Below, piece by piece: positions 54,682 to 64,000 of a DNA stretch of 64,000 bases (its first letter is position 1; each line of letters opens with the position of its first letter). The stretch spans positions 73,091,467 through 73,155,466 of the forward strand of contig OY755246.1 of assembly GCA_963576725.1 (NCBI GenBank), in the 5' to 3' direction. The stretch comes from Azorinus chamasolen (taxonomy: Eukaryota > Mollusca > Bivalvia > Cardiida > Solecurtidae). A model generated the notes under the pieces. The model worked only from the letters and a program-made list of their open reading frames with translations, did not search any database and was not told where the DNA came from. A program made the position numbers and the translations under genes.

Positions 54682-55925
54682 CAAAGGTGCTCGACGCATA
54701 CTTGGACTCACCCATGGAAACACCCCCCCCCAAAAAAAAAAAAAAAAAAATAAAAAAAAATTGTGATCGAGGTATGTTAAACTAGCCTAAAACTATCTAT
54801 TTGAGACCTTAAACCACTCCGAAAAAACAAGAAAAACACGACCCGGAAAAAATTTCCTATCGGGTCTATATATGTATTGAAAGGTATCTAACTATGACAG
54901 ATCAGCTGCGGAAAATACAACAGTCATGTTTTTCAAAGTCTTACAGCAAAGCCAATTCAACACCGATTTTAATCATTTTGGTCTTGATCCGTTCCAAATT
55001 CCATATGCTAAGCGGCACAGTTAGTGCTTTCCTTAAATATTGTCCCGTCTTGACGCTGCAAGACCGCGAATTTGAAAATACGCTAGAGCGAAACGATGTG
55101 ACTCCCGCCAGGATGCATAGAAGTATATAGGGGGATCTGTATTCGTTAATCTTTTCAGCAAAAACGCGAATTATGCTGAAACACATTCGAAAAACATTCA
55201 GCTTACCGCAGTTAAAACGGTGCTGGCTATTTGTAGTCTGCTATGAGACGCCAGTTTTCTTTCTCCTACTTTCGTTTTGAACGGAGGTGGCCAAATCGCT
55301 GTGGCCCGGAAGTAGTAGTCAATTTGCATATCGAATAGTTTATGAGCCGGGTCACAGCAAAATGGTCGCATCCGTTCAAAAGGAAAGTTGGAGAAAGAAA
55401 ACTGGCGCCTAGTAGCTGACTGGAAATAGTAAGCACCGTTTTAATTGCGGCAAGTTTAATGTTTTTAGATAGTGTTTAACCATAATTCGCGTTTTTGTTG
55501 AAAAGATTAACGAATACAGATCCCCCTATATACGTCTATGCATCCTGGTGGGAGTCACATCGTTTCGCTCTAGCGTTTTTTCAAATTCGCGGTCTTGCAG
55601 CGACAAGACTGAGAAATATTTAAGGAAAGGATCAAGACCAAACTGATTGAAATCGGTGTTGAATTGGCTTTGCTGTAAGACTTTGAAAAACATGACTGTT
55701 GTATTTTCCGCCGCTGATCTGTCGTAGTTAGGTACCTTTCAATACATATATAGACCCGATAGGAAATTTTTTCCGGGTCGTGTTTTTCTCGTTTTTCGGA
55801 GTGGTTTAAGGTTCAAATAGATAGTTTTAGGCCAGTTGAACATACTTCGATCACAATTTTTTTTATTTTTTTTTTTTTTGGGGGGGGGTCCATGGATGAG
55901 TCCAAGCATGCGTCGGGCACCTTTG
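54682..55925. mobile_element. 1.24-kb foldback element with poly-A / poly-T shoulders
   Basis: Two arms of about 600 bp are inverted copies of each other almost throughout. Outermost CCAAAGGTGCTCGACGCATA pairs with tgcgtcgggcacctttg; next come C-run plus A-run on the left (54722-54770) and T-run plus G-run on the right (55857-55888). The centre is near 55300. ORFs on both strands (78-122 aa) are palindrome shadows. Confidence 0.85.
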
Positions 55926-56080
55926 TTAATAACGTGTGTTTTGCTTACCTTCTTAAATGGCAAGATGGTGGGTTTCCCAACCTGTTTTCGAAGAATTACG
56001 GTCGTTTCGTCAAAATGCCAGTTCGTCAAAAAGGCGATATATAGTTTTGACGAAAGACGTTTCGTCAAAAAGGACATATT

Positions 56081-57055
56081 ACCTGATATATATGAATAGT
56101 ATTTCAATAAATCTGTTAAATGTATATGTTATTTTGGTGAATTAAGAAACCAGAAAAATTAACTGATCCCCAGATTATATAGTGCTATAAGTAATTCTCG
56201 AACAACAAACAGATTTTTTGCGTATCCGGAACTATCGAGTTTGGAAATGATAGGACAGCACTTAAAATTTGTAATATACAAATTATGAAGATGAATCTTG
56301 ATACCGATTTGTTGATTAAAACGTTTAAAAGTTTTATCAAGTAAGATATGTAAAGCAAAAAAACAAATATTAATTACTCTATAAGTATGCAAAAATTACA
56401 CGTAATTGCCTTTTCACACCTACAACCAATTAGCGACACGGGTTCGGCGGCACAAACTGTTATCAACACTTTATTGTGTAATTAATGTTAATTCCCCCCC
56501 CCCCTCCCCCCCCCCCTCCCCCCCCCCCCCCCTCCCTAATCAATCAGCACTGCTAGTGAAACTGGTGCGCGATCACTTTAATGTGCCCTTTTCGGATTAT
56601 GCAGAAAACTGACAAATGCCATCTTCTGCATGTATAATCACACTTCAAAAATGTATTAGCCTTCAGTTTCCTATGTAATTGTCCTCGGCAAAATTCGTCA
56701 AAAATGTCATTATGAAATAGCACCGAATGTCAAAGAGTTTATGCAGATCTTATCTGGATCCAAACTATTTGCAACAATAATAACGCCTTCAAAATGGCTA
56801 ACCTTCTGTTTGCTAATTCAGTGTCGCCGTCTTCAATATTTCTCCAAGTTAATTATCGTGGATGTGCTATTTAGCCTCCGAGTGTCATCTGGATCTAAAC
56901 TATTTGAAACAGTAATCACCAATACGCCCGTAGCGTGCATAAAGTATACGGTACTGTCGCATTCTTCACTATTTCTGAGTTAACTAATCACCACAAAGCA
57001 TACAGTTCTGATCCAGATCGCATCTAGATCCAAACTAAGGTTAATAGATCTAATC
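56081..57055. other. Noncoding; C-run and hairpin-module fragments
   Basis: 56493-56536 is a near-pure C tract broken by single T. 56735-56770, 56885-56920 and 57005-57045 hold half copies of the 'atctggatccaaactatttg' module. No gene. Confidence 0.5.
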
Positions 57056-57059
57056 ATAT

Positions 57060-57200
57060 AGGTCATTTCGTCAAACTGCCAGTTCGTCAAAAAGGGGATA
57101 TATAAATCAATTCGCTATATAATCCTTTTTGACGAAACGACAACCCCTTTTGTACTGTATAACCTTTTTGACGAACTGGCAGTTTGACGAAACGACCGTC
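57060..57200. repeat. GACGAAACG inverted pair, related to 52134-56080 ends
   Basis: ttcgtcaaactgccagttcg, then its complement cgaactggcagtttgacgaa about 100 bp later. Looks like a minimal element of the same family. Confidence 0.6.
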
Positions 57201-57984
57201 ACCCGTTTTCGAACATCCAATCGAAATCATCGCAGTAAAGTAATTAGTGCAGTTAGGCTCATGCCAATCATTCCACTTTCGTATAAAAACCATAAACACA
57301 AGTTGGTCACACAAAAAATGTTAACTTAAATATTAATAACAGTATAAAAATTGTTGATGGCAATTAGTGGCTAGATCCCATTCGGAATTTAACAGGTTGG
57401 TTATTTTTCCTGAACTAGATTATGCGGATCGTCAATTTCAGTGCTTTTAGGCCATTGACAGCTTTGTAAGCATGTGTGAGTGTTATGGGAGAATACAATC
57501 TGTATTTGGCCTTAAAAGATAGTTCTACCATGGCTAGTAAGTTTCTGAACGGGGAAAGCAAGTGTTCTATAATGTTACATACACGTTAAGGGAATAGACT
57601 TTTTGAACTGCCCTATATGCATCATAAAAACAGCTACGTCATTATTCTACATTGGGATTTCCACAACAAATTCGGAAGGGAAGTGCTGGTGGCATTTTCC
57701 TCAAAATTTACTTATATTAGACACCGTAATAGGGTTCTCAACTGGGGGCAATACTGGTAATAGTAGAAATGGTCATTTTTTCTCTCAAAAACTATAATGT
57801 CATGTAACATTACATTTTTTTGCGCATTTTTGATTTTGATAGCTGTCCATCTGTTTATCAACACTTATAGTGTATTAGGCAAGCGTATGACGTCATAGCG
57901 CGTGCATACAAGGAATTTTTCGCGAAAACATGAGTTGTTCGAAAACAGGTGGTGCTCGAAAATACCTCCGATGACGATATATCT

Positions 57985-58102
57985 GATATATTTTGACACC
58001 GAGAGGCGTTTGTCAGAAACTGGTTAGTTTCTGACAAACGACTCTGTGTCAAAATATATCTATGATATATTTTGACACCGAGAGGCGTTTTTCAGAAACT
58101 CG
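57985..58102. repeat. Perfect-type hairpin plus a third direct copy
   Basis: gatatattttgacaccgaga ... gtcagaaact (57985-58021) faces its complement (58026-58060) across 4 nt. A third copy in the first orientation follows at 58064-58102. Confidence 0.8.
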
Positions 58103-58239
58103 TTGTTAAGCTATATTATGATGATTTGACCATATGTATGCATGTTGTAGTGTCTTTTATTCATTTTTTGCGTTGTAGAGAAGGATTGGGGGTTGGTGGG
58201 GGGGGGCTAGAGGGGGGGGGGGGGGTAGCACGCACCGAA

Positions 58240-59940
58240 TACCTGTGGACTCGCGCGGACCAGAAAAATGGATTTGAGAGGGGATTTTTTATGTGTTAAA
58301 AGTATGGTATAGTACTTTAAAACCTATTTTCTATCATTTACATGAAAAATAATGGGGTAAATACCTAGATTTTTGTTATTACGTCGTTTTATACCAGTCA
58401 ATGTCCGCGTTGACCACAGAAAAATCCTCTGGACTCGCGCGGACCAGACAAATGGGTGTAAGAGGGTTTTTTTTATGTGTTAAAAGTATGGTATGATTGT
58501 TTAAAACCTTTTCCCTATCATTTGCAGCAAAAAATATGATGTAAATCCCTTGCATTTGTTTAGTACGAAGCTTCCGTGCTACGGTAAATCGTGAGAATTA
58601 ACGTATCGTGTAATTTACTTACGATTCTTCATGATATACAGGGACTAGGGCTGACTATTGGGGCCAGTTTTGACTATTGCAATACTATTGCTATTGCTGA
58701 AAGTACTATTGCGATACTATTGCTATTGCAGGAAACTATTGCAATACTATTGCAATAGTTATTGCTAAGATTTGAAAACCTGTAAATGCAAATTGCACAG
58801 TGTATGATATAACTTTGCTGTAAATGCTTACTAAAAAATGTTTGTGGAAATGATTTAAAATGAATTGGGCTTTGCCACTTGTGTTTTACCGCTTTTGTTT
58901 TTAACAAACTCAATCTCTGCGATGGTCGATGCCATCTTGAAAACACAGTGCCAATTATATGAAAGAACTATTGAAACTATCGATAGTCAGAGCAACTATT
59001 GCAATAGTCTATCGTCAATTGGAAATAACTATCGATAGTGTAACTGGGATAGAGAACTATCACGATAGTGCGATAGTTTGATGTATTGTTACACCACTAA
59101 CAGGGACCCAATCGAAATGACGATTTGTAAAAGTTTAACATTTAAAGAGAGAAGCTGATGTGATTGTATGCAATACATCGTACCAGTGGTTATTAACCCT
59201 TTCTTACATATACAGATTTTTAATGCCTTTGCACATTGAGTAGACCCAGATTCAGCAGCTCGGGTATGAGATGCCCGAACAGGCTCTGCTATGTTAACCT
59301 GGATTTATCGTAGATCATTTTTTGCCCTTCTCTGAGGGCTACACAAACAGCCCTTCTTTGAGCTACACAATGCTCTGAAAGATAATACTAAGAGTTTCTA
59401 TATAAATATGAGTTTCCTTTATATGTATATAATTATTAGAATATAATATAATATATAATGTCATATAATATATATAACTCTTATTATATAATATCAATAT
59501 TTAGTATACATATCTACATATGTCTCTACAAATACACTTTAAACTTTATTTTTTCATCTTAATCATGGACATATATGTATATGTCTCTGTCTAAATCTGA
59601 ATATTAAAAAAAACATTAGTACCTTACACGATACTTTAATTCTCACGATTCACCGGTAGCGCGGACTTCTGATCAGAGACGTATACATACATGTATGTAT
59701 ATGTCTCTGTTCGGATGAAAAGCATTATAATAAACAAAATCGATGTATTTAACCCATTTGTTGGCTGTAAATGATTAAACCATACTTTTAACACATAATA
59801 AACCCCACTTACACCCATTTTTCTGGTCCGTGCGAGTCCGGACGATGGATGGATCTGGGTGCAGTAAAATCATCATAATAACCTAAATCAAGGTATTTAA
59901 TCCATTTTTTGGGCTGCAAATGATAGGAAATATGTTTAAC
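58240..59940. mobile_element. Element with double inverted ends (GGACTCGCGCGGACCAGA)
   Basis: Two forward units (58247-58370 and 58431-58560) contain ggactcgcgcggaccaga and 'tgtgttaaaagtatggta'. Two reversed units lie at 59750-59840 and 59860-59940. The space between holds the ACTATTGC array and AT-rich DNA. Preceded by G-runs at 58195-58226. Confidence 0.55.
58640..59100. repeat. ACTATTGC / ACTATCGATAGT word element
   Basis: The left part repeats actattgc-type words about nine times. The right part repeats actatcgatagt and caatagt variants. The word is nearly self-complementary, so both ends pair with each other and within themselves. Confidence 0.6.
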
Positions 59941-60133
59941 CCTTACCGTGCGGGACCCAAGTCACTAATGTCCTTTGCAAACAGTGTAGACCCAGATGAG
60001 CCCTCTCATCAGGGTCTGCATTGTTTGTCATGTTACACTTTTCTTTAGAAAACATCCCTAAATATTCACTATAAACTTGACCTATTTGAATTTTGGAAGA
60101 ATCCATTTGAAAACTCAGCGTTGTAAGGGTTAA
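59936..60133. mobile_element. piggyBac-like MITE, 198 bp
   Basis: TTAACCCTTACCGTGC at the left and TTGTAAGGGTTAA at the right. The core is gcaaacagtgtagacccaga ... catcagggtctgcattgttt. Confidence 0.65.
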
Positions 60134-60153
60134 AACGATTATACCATTGTTTT

Positions 60154-61648
60154 TAGCTCACCAGAGCACAAAGTGCTCAGGGTGAGCTTTTGTGATAGCC
60201 TGATGTCCGTCGTCCGTCGGCGTGCGCCGTCCGTCGTCCGTCGTTCGTCGTTCGTCGTCCGTCGTCAACAATTTGAACCTTTAAAATTCTTCTCCTCTGA
60301 ATCTACAGGGGTCTCAGCTTTCATCTTTGGCACATAGCATCATCTGTAGGTCCTCTACAAAAGTTATATAAATTATGTCCCTAGGGTCAAAATTGGCCCC
60401 ACCCCAGGGGTGCATTGTTTTCTATAGAAACATATAGTGAAAACTTTGAATATCATCTCCTCTGAAACTGAAAGGTTCTCAGCCTTCATATTTGGCACAT
60501 AGCATTATGTTCAGGTTCTCTACAAAAGTTATATAAATTATGCTCCTGTGGTCAAAATTGGCTACACCCCGGGGTGGACAGTTTTCTAGCAAACTTATAG
60601 CTGACTGCGATTTTAAGCATCTTCTCTTTGCTCATAAATAGGTCATCCAGTCAAGCAGTGGGATAGATGACCAGTGGCTATTTTTAGGTCACCTGTATCT
60701 GGTGCTGGAGCTCTGTGCCTTAACCCTTTGCCTGTTCTATGTTTATTATTAATTTGAATGCCTACTGCATATTCATGAACAAAATAGTTAAAATGAAGTA
60801 TGGAAGGTGGAACATTGTAGTCATTTTTTTTCCAAATTTCACAACCTACTGAATATTCATCTACAAAATAGTTATAATGAAATATAGTAGGTGAAACATT
60901 GTAGCCATTTTAGAAACTTAAGGAACAGATGTATAAAATTCCATTTACAAACAGAGCAGGCCCTGATCAGATGGCTCCTATAGGAGGCATCCAATCTGGG
61001 TCTACTCTGTTTTCAAAAATGTGAAAACACGTTTGTATGAGGGAAGGGTTAATTAATAATAGTGATTGGCATTATGATATTATTACATGTATAACCTGCC
61101 CTGCAGTTCAGAAGAAGGGTAAATCATGTAAAGACTCCAGAATGCCAAATTAAAGATTTCAAATAAATTATGAAATATGAAATTGTATTACTTGAAACTA
61201 TTAAGTTATACTTATGATTATGCAATTATTATGTAATAATTTATAATAATATTCAAATGCAAAAAAATCAGTTTGGAATGCTAGGGTACACATACCCGTT
61301 CAGAAGAACAGTTGATCGCCTTTAGTCAGAACTTTGTATGGCCTTGTTTAAATTATGCCCCTGGGATTAAAATTGGCCCCACCCGAGGGGTGGTCAGTTT
61401 TCAATAAAAATATATAGTAAAAACATTGAAAATCTTCTCTGAAACTGGAAGGTTCATAACTTTCATATTTGGCACATAGCTTCATGTTCAGGTCCTCTAC
61501 AAATGTTATATAAATTATGCCCCTGTGGTCAAAATTGGCCCTGCCCCAGGAGTAGCCAGCTTTCAATAGAAACATCAAGTGAAAACTTTGAAAATCTTCT
61601 CCTCTGATTGTCTGGTGAGCGCTTCAGGGCCATTCTGGCCCTCTTGTT
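60154..61648. mobile_element. AGGGCC-hairpin / GGTGAGC element, reverse copy
   Basis: Starts 'tagctcaccagagcacaaag' and 'tgctcagggtgagc', then a CGTCCGTCGT tract. Ends ggtgagc..'agggccattctggccctctt'. Contains repeated 'catatttggcacatagc' units and a nested MITE (60720-61052). Confidence 0.7.
60720..61052. mobile_element. piggyBac-like MITE nested in the reverse element
   Basis: TTAACCCTTTGCCTGTTCTA at the left and ATGAGGGAAGGGTTAA at the right. The 'aaaatagttaaaatgaagta' half is duplicated. Core palindrome at about 60952-61012. Confidence 0.65.
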
Positions 61649-62235
61649 AGTAATTTACACATTAATTCCCCCTCTAACATTCATTTTTCTGGTCCGCGCG
61701 ATCCGTACGACTTTTACACCACCCCATTTGTTAGACTCGTAAGTGATTTGGGTTAGAATAAACTGTAAAACACTCCGTATGGAAAATTGTTTGGAACAAA
61801 TATTGTAAACCACTCAAGATTGGAAAGGTTCCTCACCTGCGACAATTGCTGTGTTTTAGTGGCAAAATACATTACCTGCTGTGAAATATGCTTAGGTTAT
61901 TTATTTATACCTTGTGACCGGAATAAAAAAGTACCGCATATACCGTATGGCCCGCCCATTAGCCATACCTCATTATCATAATGCTCCCAGCATGTTACAA
62001 TCATTGGTTATTTCCGGTTGGCCATTAATGTCAGCGTTTATCAGCCTCCCGAGTTTTACACCTTACTAGCTGTCTGGGTCTATTCGACTTCTTACAGTCC
62101 TTACCTACAGCTTCCTTACCGGATTCTGTTTCCTACCATATACTTTATATACAGATTACACTGCATTTACCTTTGTGTTTATTCACTTTGTTCCTGTGTT
62201 TATCGGTCTCCCTTGTGCCCTTCAGCAATGGCTTT
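61649..62235. other. No recognised gene
   Basis: A fragment of the ctggtccgcgcg word (61688-61705) links to 58240-59940. The remainder, including an 82-aa open frame at 62018-62266, shows no domain. Confidence 0.4.
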
Positions 62236-62690
62236 CATAGACATTCATAGACACCTTGATGAGTGACAAACCCTGTACAGTCTTTAGTTTCGGGGTCTAA
62301 AGCTATTTGAAAGAAGCCCTGAGCCATATCAAGTACCAAATAGAAGCTAGATTTTGACTGACCTAAAGAGTCAATAACATCTTGAAAATGAGTGATTGGA
62401 AAGTTTATAGGGCGGGTCACATGGTTTACATGTCTGAAATCAACAGCAAACCTGAATTCACCACTTTTCTTTTTGACAAGAACTACAGCACTCTACCACA
62501 ATCTTTTTGAAGGACTGATAATCCCATTTTTCTCCAGATCCACTACTTGATGCTCAATCTCTTTTCTTTGCTCAGGACTCACCATATATGGATGCCTACA
62601 GACTGGCTGTGCATCTCCAGTATCTATTTTGTGTGGAAAGTAGTGATTGTGCCCAAGTTCTGAAGTATTCTTACCCCAAAATATCATAAT
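62236..62690 (-). pseudogene. Ty3/gypsy RT fragment
   Basis: Read minus, 62687-62493 gives HKIDTGDAQPV and SPEQRKEIEHQV, the segment before RT. After a frameshift near 62490 the next ~80 codons give the RT fingers and palm start: VKKKSGEFRFAVDFRHVN, then LVLDMAQGFFQI with the first catalytic Asp, ending at a break after HQGVYE. About 150 codons remain. A GTG is the apparent start of the 61-aa frame, so no real start exists. It abuts the GGTGAGC element at 62701. The type differs from the elements at 3430 and 31640. Confidence 0.8.
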
Positions 62691-62700
62691 TTCTCGTTTT

Positions 62701-63265
62701 TTAGCTCACCAGAGCACTTTTGTGCTCAGGGTGAGCTTTTGTGATCGCCTGATGTCCGTCGTGCGTCGTCATGCGTCATCAGGCGTCAACAATTTCAACC
62801 TTTAAAAATCTTCTCTGAATTTACAAGGTTCTCAGCTTTCATCTTTGGTACATAGCATCATCTGTAGGTCCTCTACAAAAGTTATATAAATTATGCCCCT
62901 GGGGTCAAAATTGGCCCCGCCTCAGGGGTGTTCAGTTTTCAATAGAACCATATAGTGAAAACTTTGAAATTCTTCTCCTCTGAAACTAGAAGGTTCTCAG
63001 TTTTCATATTTGGCACAAAGCATCATGTTTAGGTCCTCTTCAAAAGTTATATAAATTATGGGCCCTGGGGTTAAAATTGTCCCCGCCCCAGGGGTTGGTA
63101 GTTTTCAATAGAAACATATAGTGAACTTTGAAAAGCTTCTCCTCTTAAACTGGATGGTTCATAGCTTTCATATTTGGCACATAGCATCATGTTCAGGTCT
63201 CCTACAAAAGTTTTATAAATCATGCCCCTCGGGTCAAAATTGGCCCAACCCCAGGGGTAGCAAGT
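62701..63265. mobile_element. Truncated reverse copy of the GGTGAGC element
   Basis: Starts 'tagctcaccagagcactttt' and has 'catctttggtacatagc' and 'gttttcaatagaa' units, then fades without the AGGGCC hairpin end. Confidence 0.6.
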
Positions 63266-63433
63266 TTTTCAAAGCTGACTTACAAGTGGCTATTTATAGA
63301 CGTGCTGGTGTCTATTTTTAGAATACATAAAGGGAGATTATCTCCCTTCGCCCTTATTTTTGATAACAACTGGATTGCCTCCCTTGTTGGTAGTAAAAAT
63401 CTGCAGTAATATTGCAGACCCAAACGAAGAAAA

Positions 63434-63545
63434 TTTAACCCTTTACTCCATAAATATGCCTTTCTACACCTTTGCAAACAGAGTAGATCCAGATCAGATG
63501 GCTCATGTAGTAGCCATCTGATCAATCTGCTGTTTGCTTATGATA
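63434..63545. mobile_element. Partial piggyBac-like MITE
   Basis: TTTAACCCTTTACTCCATAA at the left; the core caaacagagtagatccagat is complete to 'ctgctgtttgc', but the right end is missing. Confidence 0.5.
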
Positions 63546-63610
63546 TAATATAGTGCAAATTGCATTACATTATTTTCATTTTGTGTACAATATACTTATA
63601 ATATGTTTAC

Positions 63611-63863
63611 TAACCCTTTCCCTCATGTTAACACCTTTTCACACATTTACAAACAGAGCAGACCCAGATCAGACGGCTCCTATAGCAGCTGTCTGATCAG
63701 GGTCTGCTCTGTTTGTCAATGGAATTTGAAAGATGTTTCTTTATTTTCTACAATGGCTTCTGAGTTCTCTGTCCCACCTTCCATATTTCATTGTAACTAT
63801 TTTGTCCATGGATATTCAGTAGGTATTTAAATTTTGAATAAACATAGAACAGGGGAAGGGTTG
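63611..63863. mobile_element. piggyBac-like MITE, near-complete
   Basis: AACCCTTTCCCTCATGTTAA at the left and gaacaggggaagggtt at the right. It has a well-kept core palindrome at 63651-63715. The TTAA edges are mutated. Confidence 0.65.
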
Positions 63864-64000
63864 AAAATAAATTAAGATATGAATAATAATAACTCATGAA
63901 GGTGTAATGAAAATATCTGAAATTTTGAATATTTAAGTACATGTATAGATTAAGTTATTCTTTCTGAAATTCAACCAATTTTCCCAGGGAGAGGGTATAC

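Larger units (their letters stand above)
52134..56080. mobile_element. TIR element with GACGAAACG ends
   Basis: Left arm 52134-52210 (cctttttgacgaaacgtctt ... gacgaaacgaccgtaattc) is the near-perfect complement of about 55998-56080. The 3.9-kb middle holds a word array, a MITE and a long foldback. A related short pair is at 57060-57200. No transposase is seen. Confidence 0.65.

Noticed and set aside
54894..56107. Several 60-120-aa ORFs on both strands
   Set aside because: They mirror each other across the foldback and follow its symmetry, not coding constraint.
61787..62266. 64- and 82-aa plus-strand ORFs
   Set aside because: No domain and no family resemblance; the second overlaps the antisense RT fragment.

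Overview
The window looks like intergenic DNA from a bivalve mollusc, probably a heterodont, although the species cannot be fixed from the sequence. It is AT-rich. It is packed with the repeat styles of bivalve genomes: accttgacc arrays, 'gggccataactc' arrays, GACGGACGGA tails, and elements that begin with an AGGGCC hairpin and end in GGTGAGC. I found no convincing host protein-coding gene. Every coding region I can support belongs to a mobile element.

The main coding feature is a young Ty3/gypsy-type LTR retrotransposon at 3430-13099. Its two 227-bp LTRs differ at one position, and the insertion is flanked by AATTT. It has a tRNA-Ser(GCU)-type primer site and a polypurine tract. Gag (625 aa) carries an N-terminal helix-hairpin-helix. 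A separate pol ORF holds protease, RT, RNase H and the start of integrase. The integrase ends in a PHD finger. A third 551-aa ORF sits in the env position behind a strong splice acceptor; it has a CCHH zinc-binding motif and a fragment resembling the start of a TatD-type nuclease. An 11-bp word, GACTTCCAGTC, recurs eight times in the coding region. The LTR carries an exact NRF-1 site. The copy is broken by an in-frame gap in the RT fingers and a 1-nt frameshift in integrase.

Other coding relics are a LINE ORF2 C-terminal fragment (13248-13845, minus), a decayed mag/Steamer-like LTR element (31640-34380) whose RT is split by a CA-rich insert and whose 3' end is deleted into the 3' LTR, and a gypsy RT fragment (62236-62690, minus).

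The rest is a nest of non-autonomous elements. TTAA-flanked, CCCTTT-ended piggyBac-like MITEs occur throughout. Two inverted copies of a 2.2-kb Helitron-like element lie at 34502-36665 and 46309-48505. A TA-flanked GGGCGAATC element occurs at 23794-26418 and 45227-51393, the second copy being inserted inside another copy of the same family. There are long foldbacks at 25590-26390 and 54682-55925, further terminal-inverted-repeat elements at 43840-45086, 45281-45761 and 52134-56080, and satellite-like arrays at 16.2-19.05 kb. A hairpin built on CAAACAG..GAYCCAGAT recurs inside at least three otherwise unrelated element types.

Within the main LTR element, a plausible reading is that the LTR promoter drives a genomic RNA for gag and pol, and splicing from a donor in the LTR yields a short RNA for ORF3. 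The PHD finger could steer integration to active chromatin. These roles are inferred from domains and layout only.
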